This document shows, piece by piece, positions 58,425 to 64,000 of a DNA stretch of 64,000 nucleotides (the first letter of the stretch is position 1; each line of letters begins with the position of its first letter). Location: NCBI RefSeq assembly GCF_019844075.1, contig NZ_CP081962.1, forward strand, positions 62,001-126,000, written 5' to 3'. Origin of the DNA: Curtobacterium sp. TC1. GTDB lineage: Bacteria; Actinomycetota; Actinomycetes; Actinomycetales; Microbacteriaceae. Under the pieces are notes generated by a model. That model was not told where the DNA came from and ran no database searches. It was given only the letters and a program-made list of their open reading frames with translations. The translations under genes and the position numbers were made by a program.

Positions 58425-59129
58425 ATGAGCGACGAGGGGTTCATCGACGCGGTCGCTGCGCTGTACGGCGCCGGCGATCAGGATGACCTGTGCGCACCGT
58501 TCCTGTCGGCGTTGCCGGTGACCGGCGTTGCTATCTCGACGCTTGGTGAGCCCTTCGGGCCTGAGACCGTGTGTGCGAGCGACTCGACGGCAGTCCGGTT
58601 GGATGAGATCCAGTTCGACCTGGGGGAAGGTCCGTCCTGGGACGCGATGCGGTCTCGGCTGCCGGTGCTCGAGCCGGATCTGCAGGCATCGACGTCGGAG
58701 CATTGGCCGGTCACGTTGATGGCGCTCCAGGTCATTCACCTCGGCGCGGTGTTCGCGTTCCCGATGCATGTCGGCACGCTCAACATCGGCACTGTTGACC
58801 TGTACAACCGAGCCGCTACTGCCCTTGCCGGAGACGTCGTCGCAGATGCGGCCGCGCTCACTGAAGCCGTCAGCCGGCAGGTGCTGCATCGTGCTCTCGC
58901 CCGCCGCGAAGACACCGGTGCCGGCGCCCACGATGTCAGCCGTTACTCCCGGCGCGAGATCTACCAGGCCTCGGGCATGGTCGCCGCGCAGACCGGCGCG
59001 GACGTGAACGACGCCCTGCTGCTCCTCCGCGCGTCCGCGTACACCGCCGGCCGCACCGTCCGTGACCTCGCAAACGACGTGATCCACCGCACGGTCGACT
59101 TCACCGACCGCGACGGCTCCGGCTTCTGA
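58425..59129 (+). CDS. GAF-ANTAR protein 1
   Basis: About 234 residues. GAF domain: FLSALPVTGVAISTLGEPFG, AVRLDEIQFDLGEGPSWDAM, AVFAFPMHVGTLNIGTVDLY. C-terminal ANTAR (SRREIYQASGMVAAQTGADV, NDALLLLRASAYTAGRTVRD, LANDVIHRTVDF), which binds two-hexaloop RNA and prevents transcription termination. GAF senses a small ligand. Start MSDEGF at 58425 was chosen. It lies 14 bases before a second GAF-ANTAR gene. Confidence 0.8.
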   Translation: MSDEGFIDAVAALYGAGDQDDLCAPFLSALPVTGVAISTLGEPFGPETVCASDSTAVRLDEIQFDLGEGPSWDAMRSRLPVLEPDLQASTSEHWPVTLMALQVIHLGAVFAFPMHVGTLNIGTVDLYNRAATALAGDVVADAAALTEAVSRQVLHRALARREDTGAGAHDVSRYSRREIYQASGMVAAQTGADVNDALLLLRASAYTAGRTVRDLANDVIHRTVDFTDRDGSGF

Positions 59130-59143
59130 GGAAGGAAGCAGCC

Positions 59144-59911
59144 ATGGTCAGAACCCGAGAACAGCAACTCGTCGAAACGTTCGTCACCCTCACCGACACA
59201 CTCGTCGCCGACTACGACATCGTCGAACTGTTGCAGTCCCTCGTCGACAACGCAGCCGAGCTGTTCGACGCGACTGCGGCCGGGATCTTGCTCGTCAACC
59301 AGTCGCAGGACCTGGAAGTGGTGGTCTCCACCAGTGAGCGCAGCGCGCTCGTCGGGTTGCTGCAGCTCGAAGCCGGGGAGGGGCCGTGTGTGGAGGCGTT
59401 CACGACGGGGTCACCGGTGTCCGTGCAGGACGCCGACGAGATGCGTCGACGGTGGCCACAGTTCGCGGCAGCGTCGCAGGAAGCCGGCTACACCTCCGTG
59501 CACTCCATCCCGCTGCGGCTGCGCGACACCGTCCTCGGATCGATGAACCTGTTCCGCGAGACACCCGGCGCACTCAACGAAGACGACGCGATCGCGGCAC
59601 GGGCACTCACCGACGTCGCAACGATCAGCATCCTGCAACAACGCACCACCGAACACGCGAACCTCGTCGAGACGCAGCTCCAGCACGCACTCAACAGCCG
59701 CGTCGCGATCGAGCAAGCCAAAGGATTCCTCGCTCACACCCACCAGGTCGACATGGACACCGCGTTCACCCTGCTGCGCTCCTACGCCCGCACACACCAA
59801 GCCCGAATCGCCGACACCGCCCGCGACGTCATCGCCCGCACCATCACCATCCCCACCCCGGACACCGCCGCGTCCGCGGGACCCCTCGGCAGCGGGAAGC
59901 ACCGACCCTGA
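59144..59911 (+). CDS. GAF-ANTAR protein 2
   Basis: A 255-residue protein starting MVRTREQQLVETFVTLTDTL behind gaggaaggaagc. GAF: ELFDATAAGILLVNQSQDLE, ALVGLLQLEAGEGPCVEAFT, TSVHSIPLRLRDTVLGSMNL. ANTAR: LNSRVAIEQAKGFLAHTHQV, DMDTAFTLLRSYARTHQARI, ADTARDVIARTI. Same type as protein 1, so the two may form a heteromer or act in series. Transcriptional antitermination role inferred from the domain. Confidence 0.85.
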   Translation: MVRTREQQLVETFVTLTDTLVADYDIVELLQSLVDNAAELFDATAAGILLVNQSQDLEVVVSTSERSALVGLLQLEAGEGPCVEAFTTGSPVSVQDADEMRRRWPQFAAASQEAGYTSVHSIPLRLRDTVLGSMNLFRETPGALNEDDAIAARALTDVATISILQQRTTEHANLVETQLQHALNSRVAIEQAKGFLAHTHQVDMDTAFTLLRSYARTHQARIADTARDVIARTITIPTPDTAASAGPLGSGKHRP

Positions 59912-59978
59912 CCCCGTACCCGCAAGGAACTCCACCAGCCGGGGCTAACGCGTCTTCCGTTGGACACGGCTGAGTAGC

Positions 59979-60179
59979 ATGGCCATCATGGGACGTATGT
60001 GGACACGGCGGCCGCATCGACTCGTGCTTCCCGCCGCTGCCGCCTGCCTGCTGCTCGGCATCGGATTACTCCTGAGCCCCTGGGATGGCCTGGTCACCAT
60101 CGCCGCCTGGATCCTCATCCTCGTCGCCTGCATCGGCGGGACCCTGACCCTGTTCCTCATGCGAACACCCAGCAGCTGA
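59979..60179 (+). CDS. small membrane protein (66 aa)
   Basis: MAIMGRMWTRRPHRLVLPAA then two hydrophobic helices (AACLLLGIGLLLSPWDGLVT; IAAWILILVACIGGTLTLFL). ATG at 59979 or 59988. It ends at the edge of the IS5 fragment, so its natural C-terminus may have been replaced by the insertion. Confidence 0.5.
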   Translation: MAIMGRMWTRRPHRLVLPAAAACLLLGIGLLLSPWDGLVTIAAWILILVACIGGTLTLFLMRTPSS

Positions 60180-60478
60180 ACAACCGAAATGGGTCCACGT
60201 CGGCGAGGGGACCATTCGAGGTGCTATCGCCCGCGAGCTGGCGATGCCACGCCCACACCGTCTGCCACGGAGCGAACACCTCGGGTAGGTCCGGCCTCGC
60301 GATCCCGGTCCGATACCGGAAGATGATGCCCTCGACCATGCTCCGCGCGTCCGAGAAAGGCCGACCCTTCCGATCCGTCCGACCAAGCGGCAGCTCAGCG
60401 ATCAACGCCCACTGCGCATCCGTATGCAACTGAAACCGAGACACCCCACAAGCATCCCCGACGCAAGACACGCCCTAG
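60180..60478 (-). mobile_element. truncated IS5-family element
   Basis: Leftward fragment of an IS5-type transposase: VSRFQLHTDAQWALIAELPL, GRTDRKGRPFSDARSMVEGI, IFRYRTGIARPDLPEVFAPW, QTVWAWHRQLAGD. This is the N-terminal DUF4096 domain; the DDE catalytic part is missing. The outer end CAAGACACGCCCTAG (60464-60478) is the terminal repeat that also occurs alone at 3277 and 4646. Confidence 0.7.
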
Positions 60479-60521
60479 GTGTTGTACGCCCCGAACCGCC
60501 GTCGCTTCACGCCCCGCTTGC

Positions 60522-61148
60522 TCAGGTCGTTCCAACCTCCACGGTGAGTCCTCGGATGATGCCAGTGACGACCACGAGCTGTGTTCGTGAGGCTTGGCCA
60601 TCGATCGCCGCCTCACTGACGGCTCCGGTATGCGCGGCGACAATCGCTTTCGCGAAAAGGGCGACGTCGACGATCGGCTTGCGACCGTAGGCGGCTACCA
60701 AGTCCTCGAAGCGCCCACCTAGCTCAGCGACAAAGGGGTTCTCGTCGAGTTGCAGGCTCTGCGCGAAAGCGGAATCCGCGGAAGCTCGTGCGAGGAGCAC
60801 CGCCCGGAGGGCGTACCACTTGCGCTCAGGCGGCAGCGCCTCGAGGAGCCGCTCCACCCCGTCTTCGAGGGCGTCCCCGCGGGTTGCATTGTCGATCTGG
60901 CTGTCGAGGGCGATCAGCAGCCGCTCCCAGACGCCCGCGGCCTGCTCGTGGTGCAGGGCGAGGTAGAGGTCGTCGACGCTGCCGAAGTTCGAATAAAACG
61001 CACCACGCGTGTAGCCAGCACGCGTGCAGATGGTCTCGACGCTCTGGCGAATTGTGCCTTGCTCGTCGAAGAGCTCGGCGGCGGCCGAGAGGAGCCGTCG
61101 CCGCGTCTCGAAACGACGACGCAACGGCCGCTGCTGGACATTGCTCAT
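60522..61148 (-). CDS. TetR-family transcriptional regulator
   Basis: A 208-residue protein. N-terminal HTH: RRRFETRRRLLSAAAELFDE, QGTIRQSVETICTRAGYTRG, AFYSNFGSVDDLYLALHHEQ. C-terminal ligand domain with AYGRKPIVDVALFAKAIVAA. Divergent from the carboxylesterase gene over 93 bases, so it probably represses that gene in the absence of ligand. Confidence 0.85.
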   Translation of the reverse strand: MSNVQQRPLRRRFETRRRLLSAAAELFDEQGTIRQSVETICTRAGYTRGAFYSNFGSVDDLYLALHHEQAAGVWERLLIALDSQIDNATRGDALEDGVERLLEALPPERKWYALRAVLLARASADSAFAQSLQLDENPFVAELGGRFEDLVAAYGRKPIVDVALFAKAIVAAHTGAVSEAAIDGQASRTQLVVVTGIIRGLTVEVGTT

Positions 61149-61241
61149 CCTCCAAATGTAGGGCCGAAGGGGTCTATGCAGCTCATTCCCAGGATCCTTC
61201 GATTTTAATACACATCGCATCGAACTGCATGAAGGAGGCGG

Positions 61242-63071
61242 GTGGCCATGGCGACGCAGCGAGCAGGTTGGCAGCGAGCACGGTGGCGGCGAGCACGGTG
61301 CTGGGTTCCGCTCGTGCTCGTAGCTGCATCCGGCGGAGTGCTCGTCTGGCTCAATCAAGGGCGCTGGTGGGCGTGGCTCATCGTCGGTGCCACCGCGGCA
61401 ACACTTGGGGCGGTAGCGCAGGTGTGGGGCCGCCGACGGTGGTTCGTACAGGTTCCAGCGTGGATCCTTTCCGCCTGCCTCATCGGAGGGGTCGCGATCG
61501 CCGCCGGCCCACCGCTGACAACGCGAACAATTGACGGTGCGCACACTGCGGCCGTGCGGACCGAGCAGGGCGACGTGGTCGGCATTCGCGACGAGAGCAA
61601 GACGGTCGACGTATTCGCTGGCATCCCCTACGCGGCGCCACCTGTCGGCGATCTGCGCTGGGCAGCACCCCACCCTGCGTTACAGCGGGACGCGACGCTG
61701 GTCGCGGATGACTTCGGTCCTGCTGCCGTCCAGTCCGAGTCGAGCTTCGCCACCCGTGCGGCGACCCGCCTACTGGATATGCCGCTCGAGCACACCTTGC
61801 TCAACCCCTATCCCACGGACGAGGACGCGCTGCGACTCAACATCTGGCGGAGCAGCTCACTGCCTCCTGCACAGAAGTTTCCCGTGCTCGTCTACGTGCA
61901 CGGCGGCGCGTTCACAAGCGGGTCGGGGGCGTTGCCAGCCTACGACGGCACCGCTCTGGCCGCACGTGGCGAAGCCATCATCGTCACCATCAACTACCGC
62001 CTCGGCGTGTTCGGCTTCCTCGCTGACGACGAGCTGGAAGACACGGTCGGCAACCAAGGCCTCCGTGATCAGATCGCTGCGCTGCAGTGGTTGCAGGACA
62101 ACATCGCCGCTTTTGGCGGTGATCCCGACCGGGTCACAGTCGCCGGCCAATCGGCGGGATCGGGGAGCGCCTGCATCCTGGGGGCATCACCGCTCGCGGC
62201 GGGGCTCGTGCACGGCATCATCGGCGAGAGCGGGGGCTGCCTCGGGACGGCCGGCGATCGAGACGCTGGCGATCTCTACGACACCATGGAGAACGCCCGC
62301 GATGCTGCCACCGCGCTCAGTAAAGCTCTCGGCGGCGCAAGCCTCGCCGAGATGCGCGCCATGCCCGCCGAGCGCATCCAAACAGCTGCCAAGTCGCTCA
62401 CGATGCACTGGTGGCCCACCATCGATGGAGCAGTGCTCCCCGCCACCCCCGCCGAGATCTATGCAGCCGGCGAGCAGAACGACGTGCCGCTACTGCTGGG
62501 CAGCAACGCCGACGAGGCATCGCTGAACCTGATCGCCGGGATGGACTCCGACCCTGATGCGTACAAGGCAGAGATCCGCGATACCTACGGTGAGGATGCG
62601 GGCACCTACCTCCAGCTCTACCCAGGCCACGATCCGGATCAGGTGCTCGAATCTCGCGTGCGCGCCGAAACCGACCGATCGATGACCAGCGCAATGCGCG
62701 TGTGGGGAACGACCGCGGCAGCGACCGGGAACTCGAACGTCTACACCTACTTCTTCACACGGACGCCGCCCGAACCCTCACTCGAGCGCTTCGGCGTCTA
62801 CCACGGCGCGGAGGTGATGTACGCATACGGCAACCTCGGTGCCGACGGAAAGGCCAGCTACGGTGCAATCGATCGTCGGCTAGAGGCAGAGATGACCGGC
62901 TACTGGCTCGCGTTCATCAAGACCGGAGACCCCAACGGCGGGAGCCGCTCGCCTTGGCCCACCATGCAGGAATCCCCAGAACACGTCCTCGAACTCGGCG
63001 ACACCACCACAATCTCCCCTCGCCCCCGCGCGCACGCGGTGGACTTCTGGCTGCACCAGCTAGGCACATGA
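61242..63071 (+). CDS. type B carboxylesterase with membrane anchor
   Basis: A 609-residue protein (GTG start). Three N-terminal transmembrane helices (CWVPLVLVAASGGVLVWLNQ, WAWLIVGATAATLGAVAQVW, VPAWILSACLIGGVAIAAGP) precede an alpha/beta hydrolase: VDVFAGIPYAAPPVGDLRWA, PVLVYVHGGAFTSGSGA (oxyanion hole), VTVAGQSAGSGSACI (nucleophile Ser), and YHGAEVMYAYGN with the catalytic His. It hydrolyses esters outside the membrane. Controlled by the divergent TetR gene. Confidence 0.85.
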   Translation: MAMATQRAGWQRARWRRARCWVPLVLVAASGGVLVWLNQGRWWAWLIVGATAATLGAVAQVWGRRRWFVQVPAWILSACLIGGVAIAAGPPLTTRTIDGAHTAAVRTEQGDVVGIRDESKTVDVFAGIPYAAPPVGDLRWAAPHPALQRDATLVADDFGPAAVQSESSFATRAATRLLDMPLEHTLLNPYPTDEDALRLNIWRSSSLPPAQKFPVLVYVHGGAFTSGSGALPAYDGTALAARGEAIIVTINYRLGVFGFLADDELEDTVGNQGLRDQIAALQWLQDNIAAFGGDPDRVTVAGQSAGSGSACILGASPLAAGLVHGIIGESGGCLGTAGDRDAGDLYDTMENARDAATALSKALGGASLAEMRAMPAERIQTAAKSLTMHWWPTIDGAVLPATPAEIYAAGEQNDVPLLLGSNADEASLNLIAGMDSDPDAYKAEIRDTYGEDAGTYLQLYPGHDPDQVLESRVRAETDRSMTSAMRVWGTTAAATGNSNVYTYFFTRTPPEPSLERFGVYHGAEVMYAYGNLGADGKASYGAIDRRLEAEMTGYWLAFIKTGDPNGGSRSPWPTMQESPEHVLELGDTTTISPRPRAHAVDFWLHQLGT

Positions 63072-63262
63072 CCGGTTAGCTGTGGTGTCCGGGGAGGTCG
63101 GAGCATCTGCTGAGGGGGGATCCGACGGCCCGGACACGCACCCGGCTCTCCCGTTTCCCGGAGAAAGAGGGACTGCTGCAGGTTTGGTTGACTCTGACGT
63201 GCCCCACGGTTTGGTTACCCGCAATCCTCTGCGGATCGGGCCCGTTTTGAGAGGCTCCAACC

Positions 63263-63559
63263 ATGCCACGACCGTTTCCACCGGAGTTCCGTCGACGGGC
63301 CGTCGCGCTCGTCCGCGCCGGCAAACCGATCACGACCGCAGCAGTCGAGCTCGGCGTGAGCGCAGCAGCCATCCATAACTGGGTTCGTCAGGACCAGATC
63401 GACCGCGGGGAACGGCCCGGCGTCACGACACCGGAGAGCATCGAGCTCGCAAAGGCGAAGAAGCGGATCCGGCAGCTCAAGGAGGAAGTCGCGATTCTGA
63501 AGAAGGCATCGAAACTGCTCGGGGAAGACCGGCCCGGCCCAAAAGGATCCACCCGGTGA
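63263..63559 (+). CDS. IS3-family transposase OrfA
   Basis: A 98-residue HTH protein: MPRPFPPEFRRRAVALVRAG, KPITTAAVELGVSAAAIHNW, VRQDQIDRGERPGV, then a leucine-zipper-like helix (ELAKAKKRIRQLKEEVAILK, KASKLLG). Ends with a slippery AAAAGG at 63541-63546; its stop overlaps the OrfB start (GTGA). Confidence 0.85.
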   Translation: MPRPFPPEFRRRAVALVRAGKPITTAAVELGVSAAAIHNWVRQDQIDRGERPGVTTPESIELAKAKKRIRQLKEEVAILKKASKLLGEDRPGPKGSTR

Positions 63560-64000
63560 TCGACCGTCTCCTCGAGGACGGTCACCGGGCCAAAGTCTGC
63601 TGCCGGCTCCTGGGCGTGAGTAGCCCCGGCTACTACAAGTACCGGAACCGGCCGCTCTCGCCCACGCAGATGCGACGGCAGTGGCTGACCGGTCTGATCC
63701 GGGAAGTGCACGCCGCGTCCCGGCAGACCTACGGTTCCCGGCGCGTGCATGCCGAGCTGACGCTCGGGATGAGTGTGACGGTGAGCGAGCGGCTCGTCGC
63801 GCTGCTGATGTCCCAGGCCGGGATCGTCGGCCTGCCGGGTCCCGGCAGGGTGAAGCGGCTCTCCGGCGTCGCGACCGCCAACGATCTCGTGCACCGGAAG
63901 TTCCACCGACTCGCGCCGAACGAGCTGTGGGTCACCGACATCACCGAGCATCCGACGCGGGAAGGGAAGGTCTACTGCTGCGCGGTGATGGACACCTTCT
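63556..64000 (+). CDS. IS3-family transposase OrfB, cut by the window end
   Basis: VIDRLLEDGHRAKVCCRLLG, VSSPGYYKYRNRP, then REVHAASRQTYGSRRVHAEL and PNELWVTDITEHPTREGKVY with the first catalytic Asp, and CCAVMDTF with the second at the edge. It is made mainly as an OrfAB fusion by -1 frameshifting. The element continues beyond 64000. Confidence 0.85.
   Translation, partial: MIDRLLEDGHRAKVCCRLLGVSSPGYYKYRNRPLSPTQMRRQWLTGLIREVHAASRQTYGSRRVHAELTLGMSVTVSERLVALLMSQAGIVGLPGPGRVKRLSGVATANDLVHRKFHRLAPNELWVTDITEHPTREGKVYCCAVMDTF

Overview
The window is high-GC actinobacterial DNA, most likely from the Microbacteriaceae (my inference). Supporting signs are Lsr2 nucleoid proteins, a paired HspR HAIR box and HrcA CIRCE box before an hsp20 gene, GAF-ANTAR proteins, DUF2510, DUF4913 and LPD29 domains, and many GTG starts with strong Shine-Dalgarno sites. 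No rRNA, tRNA, CRISPR array or obvious housekeeping operon is visible. It reads as a plasmid or integrative conjugative element with a large accessory and defence cargo, grading into chromosome-like genes at the right end.

Region 1 (1-23.4 kb) is plasmid or ICE backbone: a ParB-like gene split by a 3.36-kb insertion carrying an IS110 element, a DUF3846 and an LPD29 protein, many small genes separated by strong hairpins, an NrdH-like redoxin operon present in two inverted copies with a conserved leader, a MobF/TraA relaxase-helicase (13252-17850) with divergent accessory genes and a probable oriT, and a two-gene nucleotidyltransferase unit whose second product ends in nearly the same tail as the relaxase. 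Two nested-stem elements (about 1101-1320 and 7561-7724) keep the same architecture while their inner stems differ completely in sequence, which points to a structured RNA.

Region 2 (23.4-27 kb) holds zinc-binding small proteins, inverted partial copies of noncoding elements from the left end, and a RES-Xre toxin-antitoxin pair.

Region 3 (27-51.6 kb) is a defence and competition island. It is punctuated by three lsr2 copies (two intact, one decayed), each followed by a terminator and a 23-bp motif; the motif recurs alone at 43489 and, in shorter form, just before a broken serine resolvase. Cargo includes a helicase-nuclease broken by an 8-bp tandem duplication, a TIR-like plus zinc-ribbon pair, a complete sdp-like toxin locus (SdpA, SdpB, two SdpC paralogues and a DUF1648 immunity candidate), DUF3800 and GNAT proteins, relics of a type IV coupling protein and a DUF4913 gene, an ATPase-TIR fusion, and a TIR + caspase + RyR-like operon that fits type IV Thoeris with an extra gene. 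A DUF6338 gene, the resolvase relic and a decayed IS30 element close the island.

Region 4 (51.6-64 kb) looks more chromosomal: HxlR/aldo-keto reductase, AraC regulator/NAD-dependent dehydrogenase, hsp20, two GAF-ANTAR proteins, TetR/carboxylesterase, an IS5 fragment and the start of an IS3 element that runs off the window.
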